Assembly (NCBI GenBank): GCA_030159075.1
Contig: BROG01000398.1
Coordinates: 334,501 to 398,500 of the forward strand
Direction: 5' to 3'
Origin: Atrina japonica
Taxonomy: Eukaryota > Mollusca > Bivalvia > Pterioida > Pinnidae
Length of the DNA stretch: 64,000 bases
Shown here: piece after piece, positions 33,131 to 44,344 of the stretch
Layout: each line of letters begins with the position of its first letter
Position numbering within the stretch: the first letter of the stretch is position 1
Program-made: the position numbers and the translations under genes
The notes under the pieces: model-generated
Told to the model about the DNA's origin: nothing
What the model saw: only the letters and a program-made list of their open reading frames with translations
The model's database searches: none

Positions 33131-33706
33131 AGAAATGGCTTAGTTTAAAAAAAAAAGAAAAGTTTCTTAATAGCATTATTATGATAATAAAATATTACCC
33201 AACAAAAAATAAAAATGAAAATAAGAAGGTACAGCTTCAAAGTTTCAGATGACGGTATTACCAGATAATTGTGATTTCGTACTGGTTAGCTTCCTAGGCC
33301 CATCTGTTTAGCTTTATCCAGTGTAGCATTGTAGTGGGATTATAGTAGAACTACTTGACTTACAGCAACTTTGGAGATTAAAGTTGATTTGAATGTCTTT
33401 AGGTGCAGTGCCAAAACCTACATTGTCATTCTGATGGTGAACATCTGTCTTTTTATTACATTTAATTGCTCGTTAATAATTGCGTTAACCTTATAGTGAA
33501 GTATACTGCAGTTAGGAAAACGCAAAACATTTTTATTTGTTAAAAAAAATATTAATTTCTTTCCAGTAGCCTTTCATTTTGATTATACTTGAAGAACAAG
33601 ACAAGAATTTATTAAATTTGTAGTTTTCTGTTCAATATCAAACATGACAGTAACCCCATATGGGTTTTGCCAAGATCCTTGTATCTTTAAACTACCTAAC
33701 CACATA
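33131..33706. other. Unique stretch ending in a half unit of the 46-bp array
   Basis: 33684-33706 reads TATCTTTAAACTACC followed by TAACCACATA, the left part of the 46-bp unit that resumes at 36943. The remainder is unremarkable. Confidence 0.55.
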
Positions 33707-33820
33707 CCGTATTTTTCCTTGAAATGGCACCTGCTCTAATAAGGGCACCCCTGGATATTTTTTTCATGTAGATCTATTGACTGTTTGAAAATTTTTTTAC
33801 CTTTTTATTTTTAGTTTAGA

Positions 33821-34003
33821 TTACCGCCCGACATTATCATACTTTTTTCTTTTTGGTGCAATAAATATCAACTGTATCCTTAAAGTTGCAAAAGAACACC
33901 TTTTAACTACATTGTAAGCAATACTTTGGATTCTATCGGTGATTTCTTTGATGCAGGGAGGTCTCCATTGACGTTCATCAACAAACGAAATGAGACCCTT
34001 CAT
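33821..34003 (-). CDS. Weak 60-residue ORF near one end of the 3.2-kb element
   Basis: The minus-strand frame opens MKGLISFVDERQWRPPCIKE and continues with a basic tail ending KRKKYDNVGR. The composition is more protein-like than most ORFs here. No family is recognised. It could be a relic of a gene carried by the element, captured host sequence, or chance. There is no supporting splice pair. Confidence 0.12.
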   Translation of the reverse strand: MKGLISFVDERQWRPPCIKEITDRIQSIAYNVVKRCSFATLRIQLIFIAPKRKKYDNVGR

Positions 34004-34909
34004 AGTTACGTTTTTTAAGGCAAGGCCTTATTGTCACTTCAAAAATCAATGTGCCATAGGATTTGCCGAACTACTACTTGCGCTGTAGAAAGTAGTTACC
34101 TGAGATTCAACCATTAAAATACTCCTTTGTGTCTAATTTGAATCTCGTTTCATTCGCATACTCTCTCCTTATAATTCCTGAACTAGGACATCGTTTCTTT
34201 TAATTTGAAAACTCATTGAAACTAAAATTCAACAACGAAGACAGTTGAAAATGCTGCGATGACTTATTATTGTCACATGACATAGAACACTTGTTGAAAA
34301 GAGGAATTCCCTCAGATCAGCTATGCCGATTTTGATATTGATACCCATTATAATTCGCGTTATTTAGAAACCGGAATCAATCATTGTTTCCTTTTTATTC
34401 ATACAACACAAATTTTTACCTAACTGATAGATTATTTAAGTTTTCAAGCTTACTCGCAGAGGTGATAATAGACAAACTCACGATTAAACCATTAATGTCT
34501 AACATTGATTAAGATGCTTTCCTGGTGTGCTGTAACTTCTGTTCATTACCAGTTTACTTGATCGTGGTTCTGGTCAGATAGCACAAACATCAATGCAGCT
34601 AGCGATTGTATGACTCTTGCTAGTAATAGAGCTTTAAAGTCTTGCCAGGTGGTTTTAGTTGATGTATTTACATTGGTCATCGTTACCACAGGTGTTTCAA
34701 CTTTAAATCAGTTCGACCCGATTTTTAATTTTTTTAACCCAATTTGTATTTGAGACATGATCTACATTTATTTATCCGTTTTACATACCAAATAACAATG
34801 TAATTTTAAGGTTGTTGAATGAACGTTTTTCTGTTAAAAAATTAAGGAGTAAAGGGAACTGAATAATGCAACATTTTTTAAAGCTGTTGAAAGTCGTGAT
34901 AACTCCATA

Positions 34910-35393
34910 ACCATGGGACATAAATATTTGTCACTGATGTTATTTTCTTCTTTGTTTTATATAAAACCAACAATTTTTGAATACATACAGAATCCACTAA
35001 TTTAAGCAATATTTCAAATATTTTAAGTTTACTTGAAGGAAATTGAATTAATTTATTTTAATAATTTTTAAAATTTAGATATACTTTTGTTTATTTTGAG
35101 AAAATGATGATTCTGTGGAGGATAAAATAACTTCAGGTAAATTTTGACATATTTCATTAGACTGAAAGAATAATTACAGAATTTACAAAATTATATTGTG
35201 AGAAAAATATTGTCATTTCTGTAAATAAACATGATAATTTTAAAATTCATATATATTTTAGAAATATGAAATTGTTCTAGATCTACCATAAATTTGTACA
35301 AATTTGCGAAATTCTGGATTTTACCAAATTATTGGTTGTATATAAAACAAAGAAGAAAATAACATAAATGACAAATATATATGCCCCATGACT
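34910..35393. repeat. 484-bp foldback with ~70-bp arms
   Basis: The left arm contains GGACATAAATATTTGTCACT, GATGTTATTTTCTTCTTTG and TTTTATATAAAACCAACAAT. The reverse complement of 35325-35393 gives GGGCATATATATTTGTCATT, TATGTTATTTTCTTCTTTG and TTTTATATACAACCAATAAT. The match is colinear over ~70 bp. The ~345-bp middle is AT-rich without an ORF. Confidence 0.85.
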
Positions 35394-36091
35394 GTACATG
35401 TAAATTGAAGTTCAATTCTGTATGTCTGCTGTTTTGTAATGACAATGTAAACATATCATAAAATGTATGAATTTCTACTGATACATAATCAAAAATAAGC
35501 ATCCACTAATTTCTTATATTTCAAATAAATGTTTTGGTTTAAAGATGTACCATGGTATACGACAGTTTATACTGATTTCTGATTTTAGTAGATCAATGAT
35601 GTATATTCCCAGGTTAAGCAGTAACTTCATGTACGTACAGATATATATTCTTTTATAAATTCACCAATTCAGAATTGACATAGGACTTGCTTTTCAGGAC
35701 TTTCAGTCCTTTGATTTTTTCTTTTGTTAAATACCTGTCAGTTAAAATGTATTCACTTTCGAAAAAATAATACTTACAGAAATTTTTTCTACAAAGAAAT
35801 ATTAAACTTGTCCAGTTATTTGTTTACTTCATAACTTTATAAAACTGAATTCGGGTTCTGGATTTCAAGCGAAGCATTGTCATTCAAACTTCCCATTTCG
35901 TCTACTGCTGTCATTCAAACCCGCAATTACCAAAATTTTGAATAATACCAGTTTTATACTTTGAATGTTAGAAATTGCATTAAATCAAAGAAATTGTCGG
36001 AATTGTTGGTTTCAATAAAGCATATGTATAAGGCATGTGTATCACTCGTACTGGTAATGTCTGTTTCCTGATCTCGCAGTTTAAAAAGTTA

Positions 36092-36692
36092 ATCTTGATC
36101 GGTCCATGGAAGTATCGAAAACAATAACTATTTGCCGAAAACACCTGAAAAAGCATCGTAAACACCAATTTAAATTAAACAAACAACTTTATTATTAAAT
36201 ATATTTATATCTGGCTTGCTAATGTAAACTTTAAGGTAATTTTGATGCATTTCAAAGAAGTTATAATATTACGATATTATTTCCGATACACAAGTCACAC
36301 GCGTGGGCTCTGGTTTACATCGTTATTGACATCAAGTTGCGTATTTGACTCGAATTATGTAAATCCTGCTAATTATTTTACATTTTTATTCAAAAATACA
36401 ACTAGGCTTTGTGTTTATATACCAGTATGCATCTAACACAAGTTGAATATAAAATGTATGAAGTTATATTTATTGCGTCAAACCAGAGTTCATCGGCATG
36501 ACTTGTGTATTAAAACGTCGTAATAACTTCTTTCAAATGCATCCAATTTCTGTAAAACTTTGCATAAGGGACCGAAATATCAATATATATAATATGTAAG
36601 TTGTTTATTGGATTTATAATGGTGTTTTTGGTGCTTTTTCTGGTGTTTTCAGCAATTCATTGTTGTTTTCGGTATTTTCATGGACCCAATCA
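36092..36692. repeat. ~600-bp near-continuous palindrome
   Basis: Outer arms: ATCGGTCCATGGAAGTATCG and GCCGAAAACACCTGAAAAAG on the left against, in reverse complement, TTGGGTCCATGAAAATACCG and GCTGAAAACACCAGAAAAAG on the right. Inner arms: GATGCATTTCAAAGAAGTTA and ATACACAAGTCAC, CTCTGGTTT on the left, against GATGCATTTGAAAGAAGTTA and ATACACAAGTCAT, CTCTGGTTT in reverse complement from the right. The centre is near 36392. Each arm is close to 290 bp including a weaker AT-rich part. Confidence 0.85.
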
Positions 36693-36942
36693 TGATTTGA
36701 TAGTGAGTAACAAATTTTGCTACATTGTTTCCTTTCCACTACTAATAAATCAGGCGGGATTACTAAGTAATTAAGTCAGTACAAACAGCTATATACATTG
36801 TAGATAACTTTGCATAGCAGAGTTTTTAACCATTTTTTGCAACGTAATCAAAATGTGCATCATGAAAGAAAAAATGTCAAAATAAAGGCACCCTGTACTC
36901 CAATTACCCGCACCCAGTGCCCTTTTTAGGTCAAATATGGTA

Positions 36943-38585
36943 CTTGTATAGCTGAGACCTATGACCTACTCTTTAAACCAACCACATACTTGTATAGCTT
37001 AGACCTGTTACCTACTCTTTAAACTAACCACATACTTGTATAGCTGAGACCTGTGACCTACTCTTTAAATTAACCACATACTTGTATAGCTGAGACCTGT
37101 GACCTACTCTTTAAACTAACCACATACTTGTATAGCTGAGACCTGTGACCTACTCTTTAAACTAACCACATACTTGTATAGCTGAGACCTGTGACCTACT
37201 CTTTAAACTAACCACATACTTGCATAGCTGAGACCTGTGACCTACTCTTTAAACTAACCACATACTTGTATAGCTGAGACCTGTGACCTACTCTTTTAAA
37301 CTAACCACATACTTGTATAGCTGAGACCTGTGACCTACTCTTTAAACTAACCACACACTTGTATAGCTGAGACCTGTGACCTACTCTTTAAACTAACCAC
37401 ATACTTGTATAGCTGAGACCTGTGACCTACTCTTTAAACTAACCACATACTTGTATAGCTGAGACCTATGACCTACTCTTTAAACTAACCACATACTTGT
37501 ATAGCTGAGACCTGTGACCTACTCTTTAAACTAACCACATACTTGTATAGCTGAGACCTGTGACCTACTCTTTAAACTAACCACATACTTGTATAGCTGA
37601 GACCTGTGACCTACTCTTTAAACTAACCACATACTTGTATAGCTGAGACCTGTGACCTACTCTTTAAACTAACTACATACTTGTATAGCTGAGACCTGTG
37701 ACCTACTCTTTAAACTAACCACATACTTGTATAGCTGAGACCTATGACCTACTCTTTAAACTAACCACGTATTTGTATAGCTGAGACCTGTGACCTACTC
37801 TTTAAACTAGCCACATACTTGTATAGCTGAGACCTGTGACCTACTCTTTAAACTAACCACATACTTGTATAGCTGAGACCTGTGACCTACTCTTTAAACT
37901 AACCACATACTTATATAGCTGAGACCTGTGACCTACTCTTTTAAACTAACCACATACTTGTATAGCTGAGACCTATGACCTACTCTTTAAACTAACCACG
38001 TATTTGTATAGCTGAGACCTGTGACCTACTCTTTAAACTAACCACATACTTGTATAGCTGAGACCTGTGACCTACTCTTTAAACTAACCACATACTTGTA
38101 TAGCTGAGACCTATGACCTACTCTTTAAACTAACCATGTATTTGTATAGCCGAGACCTGTGACCTACTTTTTAAACTAACCACATACTTGTATAGCTGAG
38201 ACCTATGACCTACTCTTTAAACTAACCACATACTTGTATAGCTGAGACCTGTGACCTACTCTTTAAACTAACCACATACTTGCATAGCTGAGACCTGTGA
38301 CCTACTCTTTAAACTAACCACATACTTGTATAGCTGAGACCTGTGACCTACTCTTTAAACTAACCACATACTTGTATAGCTGAGACCTATGACCTACTCT
38401 TTAAACTAACCATGTATTTGTATAGCTGAGACCTGTGACCTACTTTTTAAACTAACCACATACTTGTATAGCTGAGACCTATGACCTACTCTTTAAACTA
38501 ACCACATACTTGTATAGCTGAGACCTGTGACCTACTCTTTAAACTAACCACATACTTGTATAGCTGAGACCTGTGACCTAATCTT
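36943..38585. repeat. 46-bp minisatellite, about 36 copies, highly homogeneous
   Basis: The unit joins ACTAACCACATACTTGTATA, GCTGAGACCTGTGACCTACT and CTTTAA. Most copies differ by zero to two bases. Variant units (CCATGTATTTG plus CTACTTTTTAA) recur exactly 276 bp apart at 38134 and 38410, six units, showing recent block duplication. The first unit is split by the 3.2-kb element. Confidence 0.98.
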
Positions 38586-39296
38586 ACAGAGATTTTTCAC
38601 CCTATTATATGTTGTCAAAATAAAGCCCTATTTCCAATGAAAAAGCAACACATTTTCCCCATTTTGTAGTAAAAATTTCCCAATTGAAGTCAAATGATGA
38701 TGAATTTGAAGAGATTCCTGTATTTTCACATAGTTTTTTGTATTTTTAGATTTCCCAATTTCAACAAAATGTTGCTAAAATTTCCAATCAAAAGACCCAT
38801 TTCCCTTTCCTAAAAGACTATGGAAAATCCTGGCTTATCTGTCTTGGTAGATGTGGATTATTTAAAATCGTCACTTCAGAACTCTTCTACGGCACCATTT
38901 CTAAATACATATAAGGCATTCCATTCATGTGACATCTTTATATAGGTGGGACCTTAAAATTCTATATGCATACAACACGGGAACTGACTTTATATTCACA
39001 AAATGTATAGGAATATAAAAATTTTAATGCCTGATTTTATATTTGTTATTGTATATCAATCTCAGTGGTAAAAAATATTTTAGTTTTTTATGTTATTTCT
39101 GTTATGTTTTGTGCATTAATGCTAAACATCTGTTTTACAGATGAAGGAATTTAAGATGCACATTGTATTTGTAAAATGATAATTTATGCATTCAAGGAAT
39201 GCCTCAATATTCTTCATAAAACAAATATTTTGGTTATTTGAGAAATCATGTTAATCAATTCCTACCTTTTGTATTATGTAATTTGTCTGGGTTTTC
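38586..39296. other. Partly repetitive stretch, no gene seen
   Basis: 38650-38830 has repeated AAATTTCCCAATT-like strings. 38930-39085 (GCATACAACACGGGAACTGA, TATTCACAAAATGTATAGGA, TTGTTATTGTATATCAATCT) matches 57305-57430 and is part of the AAAGGGGCATTAGCTGT dispersed repeat. Confidence 0.55.
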
Positions 39297-39720
39297 CCCT
39301 TATTTCTTATTGTTTGCTATTTTCTGTATTATCTTTCTTTCTTTAGTTTTGATTTACTTTTGTTTGTCTTATTTCTTGTTGTGATTTTTCAGCCTTGTTT
39401 GCTATTTTCTGTATTATCTTTCTTTAGTTTTGATCTACTTTTGTTTGTCCTATTTCTTGTTGTGATTTTTCAGTCTTGTTTGCTATTTTCTATATTATCT
39501 TGCTTTCTTTAGTTTTGATCTACTTTTGTTTGTCCTATTTCTTGTTGTGATTTTTCAGTCTTGTTTGCTATTTTCTATATTATCTTTCTTTCTTTTGTTT
39601 TGATTTACTTTTGTTTGTCTTATTTCTTGTTGTGATTTTTCAGTCTTGTTTGCAATTTTCTGTATTATCTTTCTTTCTTTAGTTTTGATCTACTTTTGTT
39701 TGTCCTATTTCTTGCAGCCT
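39297..39720. repeat. ~85-bp pyrimidine-rich minisatellite, about five copies
   Basis: GTGATTTTTCAGTCTTGTTT recurs at 39381, 39462, 39547 and 39632 (spacing 81, 85, 85), with TGCTATTTTCTGTATTATCT, TTCTTTAGTTTTGATCTAC and TTTTGTTTGTCCTATTTC between. Each unit contains a TTTTTCAG that looks like a splice acceptor. The last unit ends TTTCTTGCAG. Confidence 0.93.
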
Positions 39721-39839
39721 GATGTATTTGTCCTCATTTCTCAGTAGTTTCTCGGCAGAAATTAAAATTTCTTTAATACATGTAATTTTCTTGTGGTTAA
39801 GGTATTGGAGCAGCTTTTCAGAAGAGGTTAGAAGTTCTG

Positions 39840-40437
39840 GCTATGTCAAAATTGAAAGTCCAGTTCAGATTTTTATAGATAGAATAATATATCAATTAAG
39901 AATAATATATCAATTAAAGATTTTGATTACCGGTACCTCAAATTCAGGATATCTTGATGTACTTGTAATCGTCGCTATGGAAATGAAAGGCCGTAACTAT
40001 AACTTACAACCTTTTACATTTTTTCTTGTTTTTGGATACAGTTTTCAATTCTGCATCCTTTGTGAAAAAGTCAAGTCAAAATCTCCAATAGTTTCCCAGA
40101 AAATTAGGAAAAAGTGACTTATGAAAGGTTGTAAGTGACAGATACTACCCAAATTACTGTACAATTAAATTAGGAATCATGGGTTGAAAGGTCGTATCTA
40201 CATCTAATTAAGCATTTACATGAAATATTTTGAATCTATCATTGACATTTATTGTTGATTTCACTAAGGTATTAAATACAAATACATATGCAAGTTACTG
40301 TTACAGTATCTGTGTTAGTCTAATTGAAAGTTTTTTTCCTTCTTCTGAAAAGTTTAAAAATTGCAGTTATGACCTTTTAATTCTACAGCGTGGTCAAAGG
40401 GATGAGGCTTTGAGTTTTAAGATAACGAGATTCCACT
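39840..40437 (-). mobile_element. Diverged TIR element related to the MITE at 62849-63027
   Basis: CTATGTCAAAATTGAAAGTC, CAGATTTTTATAGATAGA, AATTCAGGATATCTTGATGT are the reverse-strand counterparts of the MITE interior at 62849. It ends with GATAACGAGATTCCACTG at about 40421-40438, matching that MITE's terminus CGAGATTCCAATG. A tandem 15-bp duplication (AATAATATATCAATT) lies at 39886-39916. The left terminus is not found. The 131-codon frame across 39722-40117 is explained by this element and not by a gene. Confidence 0.55.
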
Positions 40438-41392
40438 GTTTGTATATAAAAATGAATACATTTATTTGCCATTTTGATATATTTATCTCTATATGTCAAA
40501 CAATAATATTGTAATCAGTTCCATCACTGTCAAACCATGCAACCTGTAATACATGTACAAATATCGTCTGCTGTCAAAGATGGTTGCACATTTTCATAAT
40601 TCTTCTTCGTAAAACTGTCATGTGACAAGTGACGTGATAAGTCATTAATACCTCATTATAAAAATCCCTGTCATAAAATAATCAAATTGCAATCATTTTA
40701 TTATTAGATTTTCCAGAATGGTTAACCGGTAGTGAGTACAGATTTTATAATTAACACTGACTCTTAAAACGGCTACAGCTGGCCCATGGGAGCCTATTGT
40801 ATTCCTGTTCACACTTTATTTATAGTCTTTAGCTATATTTTTGTGTTTGATATAATGTACTTGTAGTAATAATGACTTAAGATGAGAATATCCTAATAAA
40901 AGTTATTTTGAGGAAATATGGCATTTCCAAAATCCGGAATGGTTCAGAAAATACAGTTAACTAAATCATGTGACTTTGAGAGAATTTAGGGAACTTTGGT
41001 TGCAGTGAATATGAATTAACTATGGAGGGTAGTGGAAATCAATATAAATAAAAAAGCAAGTGCAGATATGTGTTTCCATTTTGTAAATCAGATTCCAGAG
41101 AGAAAAATAAACCAGATAAATATCTGTGGATGGATGACAATTCATTTAAACAAATTTCCTAATAAAAATATGAACCTACAACTGAAGCATATTTAGGTCT
41201 ATGATATGCCAATACTGATGGAAACTTTGATTCAAATCGGGAATATACACCTAGCTGACAACTTTAAGATCTGTCGAGGGATCTCGGAAACACTGTATTG
41301 TGAAAGATATGCCATTATGTACAGATCAGGTGAAATGTAAGAGTTAAATCAATTATATAGTGGCACATCCAGAAAGTCTCTCAAAAATAGGA
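40438..41392. other. Unique stretch, no gene seen
   Basis: AT-rich. CAGATTTTCC and TATTGTATTCCTGTTCACAC patches are unremarkable. 41380-41392 is the left target-site duplication of the SINE that follows. Confidence 0.5.
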
Positions 41393-41607
41393 TTTGTTTG
41401 TTTGTTTGTTTATTGTTGTTTAACGTCCCACTCAAGAATATTTCACTTATATGGAGACGTCACCAAATGCCGGTGAAGGGCTTCAAATTTTGGCCTATGC
41501 TCGGCACTTACGGCCATTGAGCAGTGAGGGTTCTTTAACGTGCCGACACCTACTGTGACACGGGACCTCCAGTTTTTACTGTTTCATCCCAAAGACAGGA
41601 AACCAAC
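41393..41607 (-). mobile_element. 5'-truncated tRNA-SINE with 13-bp target-site duplication
   Basis: Same body and TTTGTTTGTTTATTGTTG tail as 2857 and 9482, but the tRNA-like head is missing: the element stops after AAAGACAGGAAACCAAC. CTCAAAAATAGGA flanks it at 41380-41392 and 41608-41620, so the truncation occurred at insertion, as in incomplete LINE-mediated reverse transcription. Confidence 0.93.
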
Positions 41608-41924
41608 CTCAAAAATAGGAACAATACTGTTTGTTTTCAAAGATAGATGTGTACATTTTGTCTCTCTCTGATTCCATGCATAACTGTAGCTTCAACATTA
41701 CTGTGCTGAAACCCTACCTGCCACCCCCTGTAATAGAATAATTCATACTCATCCTGTTTGCAAATATGTGTCAGTTTATTTTGGTTTAACTATACAGGTA
41801 CAGTACTTATTCTCAGGTGAAAAATTTAGGTTTCTGAATATCATCCGTTCAACTGATCAAATTACATTGGAATTTTGTATCATTTTATAATGTGACGGTT
41901 GTAATTGAAATATCAATCAAAATT

Positions 41925-42300
41925 TTTCTCACATGGGGTGGGGTCAAAATGTAGGACATTGCAATATTCAAAGTATACATATTATTTGCCATTAAATTTG
42001 TTTTGATCGTGGGCATTTGTGTTTCACAACACATCTTGTTCATCAAATAATTTGAGTTTATATCCTTTTTATGTACTATGTAGGTACATCATTAATAGAG
42101 TCATTATTATTTTCTTTTTTTTGCAGCATATTTTTTCCATCAAATAATTTGATTTATTTCCTTTAATTTTATCTAAATTTGATTTGAAACTTGAAATCAG
42201 GAAGATCTAAGATTAGTTCCATTATGGCCCACATTCAGCACAATTTGTCCAAGTTAGGGAACTTTGTAATCCCTTTATAAATGATTTACTTCTTAGTAAT
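41925..42300. repeat. Dispersed repeat family D
   Basis: GGACATTGCAATATTCAAAG, TATACATATTATTTGCCATT and GTGTTTCACAACACATCTTG match 12612-12705. Later blocks are more diverged. Confidence 0.55.
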
Positions 42301-42336
42301 AGTGTTCTTTAAACACTTCTTGTTGTAGATATTATT

Positions 42337-42426
42337 TTAACCTGTTTATCCCTAAAGACATATTTGGACTGGTCTAAATCATTGACTTATAGAAAAATCC
42401 ATTGTTTTTCAAGGTTGTTAAGTTAA
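42337..42426. mobile_element. Family P palindromic element
   Basis: TTAACCTGTTTATCCCTAAA and GACTGGTCTAAATCATTGAC, then ATTGTTTTTCAAGGTTGTTA and AGTTAA. Closely colinear with the copy at 4412. Confidence 0.75.
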
Positions 42427-43569
42427 TCATGTGATTATACATGTATGTATACAAGCTAACTGATGCAAATTTTAGCAGAGTTTATGAATAATCTTGCAAA
42501 AGAAGTCTTGTGTAGGTAAATATTCTTTGACATTTATGTAACATCGCCTTTTTTGCGGATTCCATATTATTTTGAGATCATATCATGTATATAATTCTAA
42601 TCCATCAAACAACGCAAATTACATGATGGCTGATTTTGTCAGTTTTGTTTTAGTTGTTCGGCATAATAACGAAGTAATTGTTTCAGATTGCAGAAGATAA
42701 GGAGCAGACCAAAGTCATTTGGGATAATGAAATCCGAGATATTTTTCTATTTGTTTATCGTATAATATATATTTGTGTCAATTTAATTTGCTGTGACACC
42801 ATCTAATGGTGAGACTTTGCATTGTATTTGGATGAAAAAATGTCCAGAGTTATTTTTCTTCTCTGATTTTGTTTAGAGTCTGAACTAAAAATGATTGAAA
42901 TAGCATCGTTAAATATTGTAGAATATTTATTTTGAAAATAAATGTAAAAAAATGTAAAAAAAAGTCATATAGGTTACAGCCCAGCCTTAGCTGGCCCACA
43001 AAATATATGTGAAATATATTGATGTGTGTACTGTACTTATGCTAGCATATAGGGCCTAGTGACCTCTTATTATAAATCTCTGCTAAAGGTGCACTGGTGT
43101 TAAGTACAAGCTAAAGAAGAATTCATAATTTTTCCATTTGTTTTACTCAATAGGTCAGCAATTTTCTATTCAGGAGTTATCTGTAAATTTCAACTGGGTT
43201 GTTCATTTCAGCCTGTCAATTTTGTGCAGATAAGTCCGGATTTTCTTGCAAAATTGACTATGTAAATTGCAAAAATTGACTCTGATTGGGTAATACATTT
43301 GCTTCAACCATCGAATTCCCTTTGGGCAAATATTATGAATTAAAGCATTTAGATAATTCATCAAAGACAGATTCATTTAGATATTTAAAAAAATAATTCA
43401 ATAAGTGAAAACAAAGTATTGATTTTTTGCAAAGCATGTATATTTCTTGCGATCACTTTCAATGTCTGTATATCACAGATTTTATGGTCAATAAAATGAC
43501 CATATTTGCCTTTATAATGTTTTAGTATAGCCTAACCTGCCTTGATGGATCATTCCTTCTGCCAAAAAA
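42427..43569. other. Unique stretch, no gene seen
   Basis: AT-rich sequence with no repeat or ORF of note. Weak SINE-like words near 42976 (CAGCCCAGCCTTAGCTGGCC) form a short inverted repeat only. Confidence 0.45.
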
Positions 43570-44020
43570 TGTCATACAAGACATGTGTCTTCTGTGACAG
43601 TTGTCTGACAAGACAGGTGGTCATCTATGACAGTGGTGTCACTAGACTAGTGGTCATTTATGGCATTGGTCTCACAAGACAGTTGGTCATCTATGACACT
43701 GTGGTCTGACAAGACAGGTGATCATCTATGACTGTGGTCTGAAAAGACAGGTGATCATCTATGACTGTGGTCTGAAAAGACAGGTGATCATTGATGACAG
43801 TGGTATCACAACACTAGTGGCCATCTATGACAGTGGTCTCACAAGACAGGTGGCAATCTATGACATTGGTGTCTCAAGACTAGTGGTCATCTATAACAGT
43901 GGTCTGACAAGACAGGTGTTCATCTATGGCAGTGGTCTCACAAGACTGTTGGACACCTATGACTGTGGTCTCACAAGACAGTCATCTATGATAGTGGTGT
44001 TACAAGGGGCAAGATTAAAG
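43570..44020. repeat. 33-bp minisatellite, about 13 copies
   Basis: The unit joins GTGGTCTCACAAGACAGGTG and GTCATCTATGACA with frequent changes. By hand, it matches 28 of 33 positions with 63616-63648, the right-hand subterminal part of the MITE at 63498. As 33 is a multiple of three, an 11-residue repeat (CGLKRQVIIYD) stays open for 106 codons. I attach no coding meaning to it. Confidence 0.9.
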
Positions 44021-44330
44021 ATCATGGTAAAAGATTGACGATCATTGGAAGAAGACTGGAGATCAAGGGACAATATAAGAGATCAAGGGACAAGATTAGA
44101 GATCATGGGAAAAGATTGACAATCATGAGGGAAGACTGGAGATCAGGGGGAAGATATGAGATAAATGGACAGGATTAAAGATCATTGGGAAAGATTAACT
44201 ATCATAAGGGAAGACTGGAGATCAAGGGGCAAGATTTAAGATTAGAACGCTAAATTAAAGATCAAGAAACAAGATTTTAAATCAGGGTGCAAGATTTTGA
44301 CTGAAGATGAAAGAGGAAGGTTGGAGATCA
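44021..44330. repeat. Degenerate purine-rich array, ~80-bp higher-order period
   Basis: AAGACTGGAGATCA starts at 44052, 44132 and 44211 (spacing 80 and 79), with shorter GGACAAGATTAGAGATCATG repeats between. It adjoins the 33-bp array directly. Confidence 0.75.
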
Positions 44331-44344
44331 AGGGAAATAATGTT

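Larger units (their letters stand above)
33707..36940. mobile_element. 3.2-kb TIR element inserted in a 46-bp repeat unit, TA duplication
   Basis: Ends CCGTATTTTTCC (33707) and, in reverse complement, CCATATTTGACC (36940). Subterminal parts also agree in content: GGGCACC near 33745, and AAAGGGCAC in reverse complement near the right end. TA occurs on both sides (33705-33706; 36941-36942). The flanks join into one unit of the 46-bp minisatellite. Its inside is AT-rich with two large foldbacks (34910, 36092) and only a 60-codon ORF near the left end, so it is non-autonomous or decayed. TA duplication suggests the Tc1/mariner group, not proven. It may be a composite. Confidence 0.75.

Noticed and set aside
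36943..38585. CRISPR array
   Set aside because: The units are directly abutting with no unique spacers, and the context is eukaryotic. The same applies to all other arrays here.
39722..40117. 131-codon plus-strand ORF
   Set aside because: Its similarity to a minus-strand frame at 62844-63035 is explained by shared MITE DNA, not by a protein family.
43718..44038. 106-codon ORF with an 11-residue repeat
   Set aside because: Translation of the 33-bp array; the resemblance to a peptide near 63610 reflects shared MITE DNA.
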